The notes below the pieces were generated by a model that ran no database searches, was not told the origin of the DNA, and saw only the letters and a program-made list of their open reading frames with translations. From Dugong dugon (taxonomy: Eukaryota > Chordata > Mammalia > Sirenia > Dugongidae), in contig CM057466.1 of NCBI GenBank assembly GCA_030035585.1, forward strand, positions 113,772,182 to 113,836,181: 64,000 nucleotides of DNA, read 5' to 3'. Positions 1 through 10,286 of this stretch are shown here, one piece after another. The position numbers and the translations under genes are program-made. Each line of letters begins with the position of its first letter. Position 1 is the stretch's first letter.

Positions 1-34
1 CTCGACGGCAACGGGTTTGGTTTTTGGTTTTTGG
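1..34 (+). mobile_element. AfroSINE 3' end, cut by window edge
   Basis: The window opens inside the last bases of an AfroSINE: CTCGACGGCAACGGG followed by a TTTGG/TTTTTGG tail. The tRNA-like head and body lie outside the window. The same ending closes the complete forward copies at 34021 and 55518. Confidence 0.85.
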
Positions 35-494
35 TACTAAACATTTGCAATTGTCTGCAATATAACACTGCATTAAAATCAGGTAAAATGGAGAACTTAA
101 AAAAGAAAGAACTGCTGGCTTGATAGCCAGTTCTAATTGCAATTTCTCTCATCTTCCTTTTAAAATAATTATTACGTCACAGAAAAAAGCTGGAAACTTG
201 AAATGCTACCAAAAGCTAATAAGTACCGCGATGTCCATGTCTGGGGGTACCTTTGCTATCTAAACACTGCTGGATCGATAAAGTGCATCCAGGCATTGCC
301 CCTGCTTTGCCTCATGATGGACGCAGAGGCTGATCAAAGGGAAGAAGGTATTTCACCCTCTGCTGTGGTTTTGTTGTTGTTGTTGTTACAAAGGCATGGG
401 AATGGATAAAAGTTTTTCAAGTCACTGTTAGAAGTGGAACCAAAACTGACAAAGAGCATAAAAACTTCAGTATCACTTATTAATTTGTTTTTGT
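35..494. other. No gene seen; unique sequence with (GTT)n
   Basis: I recognise no gene or repeat family here. A short TTG/GTT run at about 368-388 resembles the reverse complement of an RTE/SINE (AAC)n tail, but no SINE or RTE body adjoins it. Confidence 0.5.
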
Positions 495-614
495 AAGTGC
501 AGTTAAGTTGGTTCTGACTCATAGTGACCCCATGTACGACAGAACAAAACATTGCCTGGCCCTGTGCCATCCTCACAATTGTTACTATGTTTGAGCCCAT
601 TATTGCAGCCACTG
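495..614 (-). mobile_element. RTE LINE 3'-end fragment
   Basis: Read on the minus strand this is the 3' end of the BovB-like RTE family: a block about GGGCTCAAACATAG, a GATTGTGAGGATGG-like block, then GTTCTGT and a degenerate ATGAGTCAGAACC motif. It is 5'-truncated to about 120 bp, and the usual CACCTAACAACAAC tail has decayed. Confidence 0.8.
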
Positions 615-1014
615 CGGATTCCAGGATAATTTCAATAAGTGCCAAAAGTTAGGACTGGAGATTACAGAAAGCAATGCAATGCAGAAACACACAGGATGTA
701 AGCTGGTCAACATGCTGGAGGGTGCATAGGCTGGACAGTCTACCTGATTTCCTCTCTCTTCCCTGCTCCAGTCCTGTTGAAACATTGGCTTACTTCCCCA
801 GCACTGGTGATGAGGACCCTTAGAGGAAACCAAATAATATTTCCTAAAGGGAAACAGTCTGCAGTGATACAACCTCAACCACCACAAAGAGACTATTTAC
901 CCAATTATCTACACCAGTTTAGCACCTCATGATTTTAACCCTCCTTATTCCAACATATAATCTTTGTTTATCTTTTGCTGCAAAGGAACCATTCCAGTAT
1001 TTTACCCTAAATAA
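615..1014. other. No gene seen; unassigned sequence
   Basis: I see no recognisable coding or repeat signature. Open frames here do not resemble any protein I know. Confidence 0.45.
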
Positions 1015-1314
1015 TGTCTTGGAAGAAGTACAGCCAGAATGCTCCTTAGAAGTGAGGATGGCGAGACTTTGTCTCACTTACTTTAGACAAGTTATCAGGA
1101 GGGCCTGTCCCTGGAGAAGGACATCATGCTTGGTAAAGTAGAGGGTCCGTGAAAAAGAGGAAGACCCTCATCTAAATGGACTGACACAGTGGCTGCAACA
1201 ATTGGTTCAAACATAGCAAGCATTTTGAGGATGAGCCAGGACTGGGCAGCATTTCGTTCTGTTGTACATAGTATCTCTATGAGTTGGAACCTACTCAATG
1301 GCGTCTAACAACAA
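1015..1314 (+). mobile_element. RTE LINE, 5'-truncated 3' segment
   Basis: A 300-bp forward copy of the RTE 3' end. It starts at GTCTTGGAAGAAGTACAGCC, which encodes the 'EEVQPECSLE' part of the ORF C-terminus, runs through CATCATGCTTGGTAAAGTAG and ends GGCGTCTAACAACAAG. The closest relatives here are 12766-13147 and 28037-28437. The ORF part is broken. Confidence 0.92.
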
Positions 1315-1617
1315 GTCTAAATAGAGGAGCTGAGGGTTGGGTTTAGCCTCCACACTAGAACAACTGAAAGTCGCTGTCATTTAACCAAGCAGCTCTTCAA
1401 AACAGTACTGGGGTTCAGTTGCTGGTTCAGTCACTGGGTTCTTGAGCAATAAAATGATTCCAGTAGCTCAAAGGAGATCTTTCTGCTGTTGTTAGTGCTA
1501 GCTCAGACAACTAGCAAACAGAACCCAATTTATCCTTCTGTTTCCGTTCTCTTTCCCTTTGTGTGTCTCTTTCTAATCATCCATTCATTTGCCCAAGTCC
1601 CTCAGGGGTATTACGGC

Positions 1618-1772
1618 CAGTGTGCACTGTGCTCGGCGCTGTGCTAATGTACTTCTATGCATTATCTTATGTAATTCTCATAACAACCTTATGAGATGGG
1701 TGCCTGGAGAATCCATGCTTTAGAAAGAGGTGAAGTAATAAGCCTAATTTTGCACAGCTGGTAAGATATTAG
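1618..1772 (-). mobile_element. MIR SINE fragment
   Basis: The reverse-strand MIR core is visible: ...TGTGCTAATGTAC, TTATCTTATGTAATTCTCAT, AACAACCTTATGAGATGGGT and a degenerate CACAGCTGGTAAG. This is an ancient therian SINE and strongly diverged. Confidence 0.75.
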
Positions 1773-1970
1773 TGCTTTTGCTGTGATTCTATGGGCACAT
1801 CTTTAATTTAACAGAGGCTGGGTATGAGAGGACAGATTCTAAATAATGGGGAGCTTTCCAGCACCACCATCAACGCTCAGGCCAATGTTTGCATTCAGGG
1901 CTTTTTTCTCAGTTCCCAGATGTATTCCTATCATAGTGAAAATAATGTGTTATTTCATTCTCTAAATTAG

Positions 1971-2571
1971 AGGCCAGCAAACCATTGCCTGTGGGCCAAA
2001 TCCTGCCTGCCACCTTTAAAAATATATACGTTTTATTTTCCGATTTATAAAACAGTTTCACAAAGCCAGAATTGTTTCAATGGCAACTGGACTTTTTTTT
2101 TTCTTTTTTTTTTGCAAAGATAATAGAAGTCCTGTATTCTCCTCACCCAGGTTCCCCATTGATATCATCTTACATCACTTTGCGCATCTGTCAAAATGAA
2201 AACATGGCCATTGGTGCATTTATATTACAAAAATCCAAACTTTACTTGAATTTCACTGGTTTTTCCATTAATGTCTTCTTTTTGTTCCTGGGTTCAATCC
2301 AGCATCCTGTATTACAATTGGTTACTATGTCTTCCTGGACACTGCTGATCTGTGGTATCTCAGTCTTCTTGTTTTCATGACATTGGCAGTCTACACCACC
2401 TATTCTTGTAAATAAAGCTTTAATGGAGTGCAGCCATGCGCATTCATTTACATATTATCTATTGATGCTTTCACTCTGCAGAGTTGCATAGTTTTGACAG
2501 AGATCAAATGGTGGGTGAAGACTTAAATATTTACCATTGGACCCTTTACAGAAAACGTTTGCTGACCCCTG
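1971..2571. mobile_element. hAT-type (MER1-like) MITE split by an L1 tail
   Basis: The left end reads GGCCAGCAAACCATTGCCTG and the right end, about 2400-2571, reads TTACAGAAAACGTTTGCTGA then CCCCTG. The ends are imperfect inverted repeats (GGCCAGCAAAC against GGTCAGCAAAC on the other strand). Inner blocks GTAAATAAAGCTTTAATGGA and CATTCATTTACATATTATCT match the MER1-like hAT-Charlie elements of mammals as I recall them. The centre, about 2090-2390, is a foreign LINE fragment. Confidence 0.75.
2090..2395. mobile_element. Old L1M-type 3'-end fragment inside the hAT element
   Basis: The block TTGATATCATCTTACATCAC, then a degenerate TTTTTGTTCCTGGGTTCAAT and CCTGTATTACAATTGG, resembles the AT-rich 3' UTR of old mammalian L1 (L1M/L1ME) families. 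It interrupts the MER1-like element, so it inserted later. A 7-8 bp poly-T at 2092-2112 marks one side. Confidence 0.55.
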
Positions 2572-2601
2572 CTCTTAATTCCTGCTCTGTCTTTCTTTAG
2601 T

Positions 2602-2766
2602 GGAGCCCTGGTGGTGCAGTGGTTAAGAGCCTGGCTACAAACCAAAAGGTCAGCAGTTCAAATCCATCAGCTGCTCCTTGGAAACCCTATGGGGCAGTTC
2701 TCCTCTGCCCTGTAGTATCACTATGAGACAGAATGGACTCCATGGAAATGGTTTTTTTTTTTTTCC
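2602..2766 (+). mobile_element. AfroSINE, full length
   Basis: A complete copy: A box GGTGGTGCAGTGGTTAAGAG, B box CAGTTCAAATCC, body CTTGGAAACCCTATGGGGCA, RTE-like 3' part CACTATGAGACAGAATGGAC, then a T-rich tail. Flanks CTTTCTTTAGT and CTTCCTTTAGT look like a target-site duplication with one change. Confidence 0.93.
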
Positions 2767-3103
2767 CCTTCCTTTAGTAGATGGTAAATTCCTGGAGGAC
2801 TAGGATTCTGTCTTTTTGATCCCATGTGCTGATTAACTTTCGTAGATCCTGTTACATATGGTTAATAAACATTGAATCATTAAATGGAGAAAGGCACAAA
2901 GCTGTCTAAGAGACTAAGTACTGATGATTAGGTAATTTTTAAATTACTTATTTGTATCTTACTTTCTAAAGGGGATCTAATTGCATGATCCCTAATCTTC
3001 CTTTCTTGTTAACCCACTATCTACCTTTTATCAACTTGTCCAGCAGAATTTCCTATCTCTACAGAGGACTTTCCTACAGAGTTACTTTCTCAAACACAGA
3101 TAG

Positions 3104-3262
3104 AACTGGTTGTTGTTGTTGTTAGGTTCCAACCCATAGTGACCCTATAGAGCAGCGTAGAACTGCCCCATAGGGTTTCCAAGGAGCAGCTGGTGGATTT
3201 GAACTGAACTGCAGACCTTTTGGTTAGCCATTGAGCTCTTAATCACTTGCCTCCAGGACTCC
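3104..3262 (-). mobile_element. AfroSINE, near full length, reverse
   Basis: It begins with (TTG)n at 3109-3124 (its AAC tail), then TTCCAACCCATAGTGACCCT, CTGCCCCATAGGGTTTCCAA and ends at a decayed head GCCTCCAGGACTCC. The flanking CAGATAG occurs on both sides. About 4 bp are duplicated inside the B-box region (GAACTGAACTGC). Confidence 0.92.
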
Positions 3263-3605
3263 AGATAGGATTTGCTGCACCTTAAAAGGCAGTTCATTCC
3301 TTCAGAAGATCGATGATACATTTTCTTAAAAGACTTGAATTACAAGAAACTAGGAAGTTTGATGAGTTTGGAAAAAACACACCCAGGTTTCAAAATGCCC
3401 TTGGGAAACTTTCAAAGTTTCAAGAATCATGTTTATCTCTGAATGTGACTGAGTTCTTTGGGTTACTTGGTCAGATATCGCTGTCAGACGAGACTTAGCC
3501 ACCCTTACCTGCTTGGGACAGCATTTCATGGCATTTATATTTTGAAGATTTTATGACTTTATCTCTAATTCCTGGAATCATCAAAAGTATAAGGAAAGGT
3601 TTTTT

Positions 3606-3647
3606 GGGTCAGAATTGACTCAATGGCCACAGGTTTGGTTATGGTTT
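3606..3647 (+). mobile_element. AfroSINE 3'-end scrap
   Basis: Only GGTCAGAATTGACTCAATGG and the GGTTTGG tail remain, with no body or head upstream. It may be a very short 5'-truncated insertion or the remnant of a deletion. Confidence 0.6.
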
Positions 3648-4153
3648 AGACCATGTACCTAACTCAGTTTTCTATCCCACCTCAAGCATCAAACACATCT
3701 ACTATCATGTGAATTCCAAAATCTAGCCTGCCTTGTGGAGGGTGTGAACATAATGGGGTTGAAAAACCTAGAATTATTTCACGGACATCCTTTAAAATCT
3801 AGTTTTATTACATTGATTTTACAAAGCAGCTTCTATTGTGGGTTCATTTTGAAAATTAAACTTAATGGGATTCTTTTCCTCTAGAAAGTGTGTTTTTATG
3901 GTGTGGGTGCATGGCTCTTTAAGAGTTTCCTGTGTTTGTAGCCTTGTGATTGGTTCAATGCTTAGTTTCATATGTCAGCTTGGCTAGGCTGTGGTTCCCA
4001 GGTGTTTAGTCAAACACTAGTCTCGACTCTGTTGTGAAGTAATTACATGAGATTAAATCAATTGGTCTTAAGTAAAGCAGATCCCCCTCCATAATGTGGT
4101 TGGGGCTTATCCGACAATTTGAAAGCCTTAAGAGCAAAATGAGAGTTATGCGT

Positions 4154-4552
4154 ACATCCCTGGTGGCACAATGGTTAAGTGCTCAGCCGCTAATCCAAAG
4201 GAGGTTGGTGGTTCAAACCTACCCAGTGGCTCAACAGGGAAAAAAACCTGGTGCTCTGTTCCCATAAAGATTACCTGTTGCCGTTGAGTTGATTCAGACT
4301 ATGACAGAGTAAAATCACCCATAGGATTTCCAAGACTGTTATCTTTATGGAAGCCAATCATCAGGTCTTTTTCCTGTGGAGTGGTTGGTGGGTTTGAACC
4401 ACTGACTTTTCAGTTAGCAGCCAAGTGTTTAACCATTGTGCCGCCAAGGCTTCTCCCATAAAGACTGCAGCCTAGGAAACCTTATGAGGCAGTTCTACTC
4501 TGTCACATGGGGTCACTATGAGTCAGAATTGACTCAATGCACACAACAACAA
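4154..4552 (+). mobile_element. AfroSINE (+) interrupted by a second SINE
   Basis: The head and B box are at 4154-4272 (TGGTGGCACAATGGTTAAGT, GGTGGTTCAAACC). The body resumes at 4467 with GCAGCCTAGGAAACC and ends at GACTCAATGCACACAACAAC. The 182 bp between are a reverse SINE. The (AAC) tail abuts the GATA repeat. Confidence 0.92.
4273..4454 (-). mobile_element. AfroSINE (-) nested in AfroSINE (+)
   Basis: It runs from CCTGTTGCCGTTGAGTTGAT to GTGCCGCCAAGGCTTCT on the reverse strand. It is flanked by CCCATAAAGATT (4261-4272) and CCCATAAAGACT (4455-4466), a 12-bp target-site duplication with one change. This places it after the outer SINE. Confidence 0.92.
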
Positions 4553-4610
4553 ATATAGATAGATAGACAGACAGACAGATAGATAGATGGTATATATCTA
4601 TATCACCTAT
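4553..4610. repeat. GATA/GACA microsatellite
   Basis: AGATAGATAGACAGACAGAC and AGATAGATAGATGG units, followed by TATATCTATATC. It lies directly on the 3' tail of the SINE and probably grew from that tail or from the host LTR's own AT repeat. Confidence 0.9.
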
Positions 4611-4674
4611 CTGTATTTATATCTATCTTACTGGTTCTGTTTCTCCAGAGATCCCTAAGACAAATAGGTGACAG

Positions 4675-5651
4675 CAATATTACCATACAATGAACAGTGA
4701 GTTCCCGGCAAAGACCTTGATCAGGGTGAGCCCAGGAATTATGTTCCAAGTCGGGGAGGATTTAGGGAATTCACTCCCTATTTACAGTGTGTTTTGTGGG
4801 TCCTTCCTGTACCTGGTTGCAAAGGCCAACGAGGGTGGTGAAAGGGAAACTGCTGGGAGATGGGGGAGTGGCACTCCAGTTCCTCCCTGTCCCTAGCTCC
4901 CTGCGTGAGGTCAGTCAGCCACATGACATTTTGTGTTTCACTTTACTTGAAAAACAAGAAGGCTCTTTCCAAGAGTCTTTCCAGCTTTAACACTGAAAGG
5001 CTCTACGATTCATTAATGGAGTAAAAATGAAACTTCTAGAATAGGGGTGCCCTAAACATTGCTTTATTTATGTTATTTATTTTTTGAAAAATGCACTTTA
5101 ACATTTAATTTTGCTCTAATACCATGTAATCATTATTTGATGGTCCAAGACGTAAATAAAAATTTGGTTTCAACCAAGGCAACCAGACATAACTGGGTTT
5201 CTACATTGCCTTCCCCTTAGCCCTCAGCATTATTAGCTTTTTTTTTTAATATTATGGCTGTACCTACTGAGTATCTATATTTTTCATTACACCCTAATTA
5301 ATTTAAGACCTTCTTTTCTGTACACATAAGGCATGCACCTACCTGATTACTTTATGAATAAAAACTAAATTAAAATGCAAAGAAGCTGTGGTCTAACCTC
5401 TTGGATAGGCTAGTTTGCATAATTCTAAAATTCTAACGTAGTTTAGCAATTCTTGTTCACATTTCTACATTTTCACAGTTGCTCTGTGTGAATATTACTT
5501 TTCAGAGTGTAATATTCCTTATGATTTTGCATACTGAAGCATATTAGCTTTATTTTGTGAGCCAAAATACAATAAGCCAGATGAAACCCAATTACAAAAG
5601 TATTTGTGAGTAAAGTATCAGTTTGATAGATTTTTAGAGAGTTTTAATTTT

Positions 5652-5655
<4 letters not shown>
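4675..5655. other. No gene seen; AT-rich unique sequence
   Basis: About 1 kb with no repeat I can name and no convincing coding frame. 4690-4990 is moderately GC-rich, the rest AT-rich with short T runs (for example 5240-5248). Confidence 0.5.

Positions 5656-5658
<3 letters not shown>

Positions 5659-5688
<30 letters not shown>
5659..5688. repeat. Poly-T tract, 30 bases
   Basis: Thirty uninterrupted T's. On the minus strand this is a poly-A tail for whatever lies at 5689-5870, which I cannot assign to a repeat family. See the finding on a possible retrocopy. Confidence 0.95.
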
Positions 5689-5691
<3 letters not shown>

Positions 5692-5871
5692 AATTGTTAT
5701 TATTGAAAGTGTTTTCCTCCTCGCTTTCAGTAGCCTGTTGGGAAACACTATCAGCTTTCTCCTCATCTCAATGGCTGTTACAGCCTTTGCAGAGAGTTTT
5801 CTATTCACACAAACATGTAGCCCTCTAGAAGAAGAGAAGGAGTAAAGCAAAGGATTAGGGTATGTGTTTAT

Positions 5872-5936
5872 TTGCCTTTCTCTTTTCCCTTCTTCTTCCT
5901 CCTCATCCTCCTTCTTCTGTTCCTTCTTCTTCTTTG
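5872..5936. repeat. Polypyrimidine (CTT/CCT) tract
   Basis: About 65 bases of nearly pure C/T built from CTT and CCT triplets (for example CTTCTTCCTCCTCATCCTCC). The minus strand is GAA/GGA-rich and gives the Lys/Glu-rich frame seen there, which I read as low complexity rather than protein. Confidence 0.9.
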
Positions 5937-5976
5937 CAATCTTGGAATGAAATTTTACCAAAAATGTGTTTACTTG

Positions 5977-5989
5977 AAAGGTGTCTCTG
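5977..5989. repeat. Target-site duplication, left copy of L1
   Basis: AAAGGTGTCTCTG, identical to 8774-8786. The pair brackets the L1 insertion exactly. Confidence 0.93.
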
Positions 5990-7790
5990 CAATTGGTCTA
6001 GAAAACAAAATAAAGAGCATCCAAATTGGTAAGGAAGAAGTAAAAGTATCTCTATTTGCAGATGATATGATCTTATACGCAGAAAACCCCAAAGAATCCA
6101 CAAGAAAACTATTGGAACTAATAGAAGAATTTAGCAAAGTATCAGGATACAAGATAAACATACAAAAATCAGTTGGATTCCTCTACACCAACAAAGAGAA
6201 CTTCACAGAGGAAATCACAAAATCAATTTACAATAGCCCCCAAGAAGATAAAATATTTAGGAATAAATCTAATCAGAGATGTAAAAGACCTATACAATGA
6301 AAACTACAAGACACTGCTCCAAGAAACCAAAAGAGACCTGCATAAGTGGAAACACATACCTTGCTCATGGATAGGAAGACTCAACATCCTGAAAATATCT
6401 ATTCTACCCAAAGCGATCTACAGATACCATGCAATCCCAATTCAAATTCCAATAGCATTTTTTAATGAGATAGAGAAACAAATCACTAACTTCACATGGA
6501 AAAGGAAGAGGCCTCGGATAAGTAAAGCATTACTGAAGAAGAAGAACAAAGTGGGATGTCTCACACTACCTGATTTTAGAACCTATTATACTGCCACGGT
6601 AGTCAAAAAAACAGCCTGGTACTGGTACAACAACAGATATATAGATCAGTGGAACACAGTTAAGAAACCAGAAGTAAATTCATCCATCGATGAGCAGCTG
6701 ACATTTGACAAAGGCCCAAAGTCCGTTAATTGGGGTAAATACAGTCTCTTTAAGAAATGGTGCTGGCATAACAATATGCATCTGCAAAAAACTGAAATAA
6801 GACCCATACCTCACACTGTGCACAAGAACTACCTCAAAATGGATCAAAGACCTAAATATAAAATGTAAAATGATAAAGATCATAGAAGGAAAAATAGGGA
6901 CAACACTAGGAGCTCTGATACATGGCATAAACAGAACATGAACCATAAGTAATACACAAACACCTGAAGAGAAACTAGATAAATGGGAGCTCCTAAAAAA
7001 TCAAACACTTAAAATGCTCATCAAAAGACTTCACCAAAGGAGTCAAAAGACAACCTACAGACTGGGAAAAAAAATTTGGCTATGACAAATCTGATCAGCA
7101 TCTAATCTCTAAAGTCTACAAGATACTGCAAATCTTCAACCACAAAAAGATAAATAACCCAATTAAAAAATGGGCAAAGGATAAGAACCCTTCATCAAGA
7201 AGACTTCAGGCGGCTACCAGATACATGAGGAAATGCTCACCATCATCAGACATCAGAGAAATGCAAATCAGAACTAAAATGAGATTCCATCTCACCCCAA
7301 CAAGGCTAGCACTAATCCAAAAAACACAAAATAATAAATGCTGGAGAAGCTGTGGAGAGACTGGAACAGTTATACACTGCTGGTAAGAATGTAAAATGGA
7401 ATGTAAAATGGTACAACTCTTTGGAAACGGATTTGGTGCATCCTTAAAAAGCTAAAAATAGAAGTACTATACAATCCAGCAATCCACTCCTTGGAATATA
7501 TCCTAGAAAAATAAGAGCCATCACAGGAATAGATACATGCATATCCATGTTCATTGCAGCACTGTTCACAATAGCAAAAAGATGGAAACAATCTAGGTGC
7601 CCATCAACGGACTAATGGATAAACAAATTATGGTATATTCACACAAAGGAATACTACACAATGATAAAGAACAAGGATGAATCCAAGAAACGTCTCATAA
7701 CATGGATGAATCTGGAAGGCATTATGCTGAGTGAAATTAGTCAGATGCAAAAGGACAAATATTGTATGAGAACACTATTATAAGAACTCA
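5990..7790 (+). pseudogene. L1 ORF2 remnant (RT end and C-terminal region)
   Basis: The frame from 5990 shows the reverse-transcriptase catalytic box as [12 protein letters not shown] (about 6055-6090), then [10 protein letters not shown]. After a frameshift near 6240 the next frame shows [36 protein letters not shown] and [27 protein letters not shown]. Another frameshift near 6840 and later stops destroy the C-terminus. The endonuclease and most fingers/palm are missing by truncation, so no active enzyme is possible. Element DNA 3' of about 7790 is UTR. Confidence 0.93.
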
Positions 7791-8773
7791 AGAAAAGGTT
7801 TAAACACAGAAGAAAACATTCTTTGATGGTTATGAGGGTGGGGAGGGAGGGAGAGGAGTATTCACTAACTAGTGGTAGATAAGAATTACCTTTGGTGAAG
7901 GGAAGGACAAGACACAATACAGGGGAAGTTAGCACAACTGGACTAAACTAAAAGCTAAGACGTTTCCTGAATATAACACTTCGAAGGACAGAGTAGCAGG
8001 GGTAGGTGTGTGGGGACCATGGTTTCAGGCGACATCTAGGTCAATTGGCCTAACAAATTTATTTGACAACGTTCTGCATCACATTTTGGTGAGTGGCATC
8101 TGGGGTCTTAAAAGCTAGCGAGCGGCCATCTAAGATGCATCAATTCATCCCAACCCACCTGGAGCAAAGGAGAATGAAGAATATCAAAGAAATAAGGAAA
8201 ATATTAGCCCAAGAGACAGAAAGTTTCACATAAGCCAGAGACTTCATCAGCCTGAGACCAGAAGAACTAGATGGTGACTGGCTACCACTGATGACTGCCC
8301 TGATAGGGAACACAACAGAGAGTCCCCCATGGATCGGGAGAAAAGTGGGATGCAGAATTCAAATTCTAGTAAAAAGACCAGACTTAATGGTCTGACTGAG
8401 ACTGGAGGGACCCAGGAAGACATGGCCCCCAGACTCTTTGTTATCCCAGAACTGAAACCATCTCCGAAGCCAACTCTTCAGACAAAGATTAGACTGGACT
8501 ATAAGAGATAAAATGATACTCGTGAAGAGTTGTGGTTCTTAGCTCAAGTAGATACATGAGACTAAATGGGCAGCTTCTGTCCAGAGGTGAGATGGGAAGG
8601 CAGAGAGGGTCAGGAGCTGGTTGAATAGACACAGGAAGTCCGGGGAGGAAAGGAGGAGTGTGCTGTCACATTATAGGGAGAGCAACTAGGGTCACATAAC
8701 AATGTGTGTATAGATTTTTGTATGAGAAACTAACTTGAATTGTAAACTTTCACTTAAAGCACAATTAAAAGAA
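5990..8773 (+). mobile_element. L1 LINE, 5'-truncated (2.78 kb)
   Basis: The insertion starts inside ORF2 and runs through a degenerate C-terminal ORF2, a purine-rich interval (GGGGAGGGAGGGAGAGG, 7840-7856), the 3' UTR and a short A-rich tail (AATTAAAAGAAAAA). It is flanked by a perfect 13-bp duplication. The 3' UTR at 8320-8515 is homologous to the reverse element at 56134-56770, so both belong to one afrotherian L1 family. It holds no 5' UTR or ORF1. Confidence 0.95.
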
Positions 8774-8786
8774 AAAGGTGTCTCTG
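8774..8786. repeat. Target-site duplication, right copy of L1
   Basis: AAAGGTGTCTCTG directly after the A-rich L1 tail, identical to 5977-5989. Confidence 0.93.
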
Positions 8787-9518
8787 TCACTTAATCACCT
8801 CAGGAATTCCATTTCTCAGAAAGAGATAAAAGAGAAACTGGTCGTGAATGCACAGGCAGAGAGTATTTAATTGAAAACCCAACTTAAACTCCCAAAGGAC
8901 ACTGGGGTTGTGAATTTCTGGGAAGATGGTAGAATGAGACTCCTATTGGAAGATACCTCTTTCCTGCTAACGCAGCTTATATAAAGAAAAGCAGTGGATT
9001 CATGCTTTGGAGTATTTCGCCTTCCATGCACTACACAGAGATACAGAACAGAGATTCTGGTTAGTCTGAGGTAGCATGTGGACCACCCTGTCTCGATATG
9101 ATTTAACCATTAGCAAGAAAATGGAACACCGGCGAACTTGCGCAGCTCAGTGTCCAGTAAGTGTGTGTATACTTGTCCTATGACTCTTGAGATACCAAAG
9201 TAGTGAGGAGCTCCTATTATGTTTGGAAACCCACTCCAGTCTGGCTGCCTGGTTCTAAGCCTCCCCTAGATACTCATGCTTATGAGTAACACAGTTAATT
9301 AAGCTCTGGAATGTCCTCAAAGGAACTATAATCAGTGAACAAGATGGGTGCTAAAGGAAACTCAAAAAGACTGGCGCCCTGTGACATTTTCCTTTCAGCG
9401 TAAATATTTCTAACTTCTGTAGAATGATATTAGGAGCAATCTCAAAGACAACTTTTTGAAAATTTAATTGTCAAATTTTAAACATTGGTAACAAAGGTAG
9501 GGATAAAATATATATAGG
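8787..9518. other. No gene seen; unassigned sequence
   Basis: About 730 bp of mixed composition with no recognised repeat. TATATATAGG at 9510-9519 leads into the CA-rich tract. Confidence 0.45.
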
Positions 9519-9622
9519 TGTACACACACAGTGTCTCTCTCCCTTTCACATACACACTCTCATACTGTCTTTCTCGCACACAAACACACAAACACACACT
9601 CACACACACTCACACTCACAGA
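9519..9622. repeat. Imperfect (CA)n / CACACT tract
   Basis: About 100 bases dominated by CA, CACT and CTCT units (ACACAAACACACAAACACAC, CTCACACACACTCACACTCA). Long frames across it are simple-repeat translations (His/Thr/Ser), not genes. Confidence 0.9.
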
Positions 9623-9849
9623 TTGTGCTACAGCCCCTTTGGTTGTTCCTCCCCTTTCTCGGACACCCTCTCACTTTCTGACAACCCTGGCAACCCCGAG
9701 TTCTGTCCTCTGGCTCCCCAAGTCTGTAAGTCCCCAGATTCTGCTGAGTCCTAGCTGTCCCACATACTTACACTGGGGAGCATCTTCAGATGAAAGCCAC
9801 ATAAATGCAAATCTTTCCCTGTGGAACATTTTTTTCCCCCCAAGGGTGA

Positions 9850-10286
9850 CTGTCTTACTTAGTATTGCTGTAAGAAAAACACCACAAGTGGGTGTCTTTA
9901 AAGATTGGAATCTATTGCCTCGTAGTTCTGGAGGCTGGGAGTATGAATTCAGGGCATCGTCAGGGACATGCTCTCTCTGTCAGCTCTGTCAGGGTAAGAT
10001 CCTTCCCTGTCTCTTTCAGCTTCTGTAGCACCTGGTGTCTCTTGGCATTCCTGGCTTGTGGAGGGATCCTCACACGGCCTTACCCCTGTGTGAGACTCTC
10101 TGTATCTGTTTCCCCTTTTTATAAGACACCACTCAGAAAGCATTAGGTTTAGCACCCTCCCTACTCTGGTATGACTTCATTAACATGACAAAAGAAAACC
10201 CGTATTTCCAAACAAGGCCACATCCACAGGTTCAGGGTTTAGGACTTCAGCATATCTTTTTGGGGGACAAGACTTGATCCAGGACA
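9850..10286 (-). mobile_element. MLT1-like MaLR solitary LTR
   Basis: Order of blocks on the plus strand: TTAGTATTGCTGTAAGAAAA, CGTAGTTCTGGAGGCTGGGA, TTTTTATAAGACACCACTCA, AACAAGGCCACATCCACAGG, TTTAGGACTTCAGCATATCT then TTTGGGGGACAAG. That is an MLT1-type LTR in reverse. It is about 440 bp with no internal retroviral sequence. Confidence 0.85.

Larger units (their letters stand above)
3962..4665 (-). mobile_element. LTR-like old repeat hosting nested SINEs
   Basis: Blocks at 3968-4135 (ATGTCAGCTTGGCTAGGCTG, AGTAAAGCAGATCCCCCTCC) and 4630-4665 (TGGTTCTGTTTCTCCAGAGA) match an old mammalian repeat with ends of the TGT...ACA kind, which I take to be an ERVL/MaLR-type LTR read on the minus strand. 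The middle is lost or replaced by the SINE nest and microsatellite at 4154-4610. No retroviral coding sequence is present. The family assignment is tentative. Confidence 0.5.

Noticed and set aside
3962-4665. Intact endogenous retrovirus
   Set aside because: Only LTR-like pieces here and solitary MLT1 LTRs elsewhere. No internal retroviral coding sequence anywhere in the window.
5644-5961. Lys/Glu-rich minus frame of 105 codons
   Set aside because: The rich parts are the poly-T and the polypyrimidine tract. Kept only as a weak retrocopy question, not a gene.
9518-10028. Overlapping 78- and 165-codon frames
   Set aside because: They translate a CA/CT simple repeat and then an MLT1 LTR.
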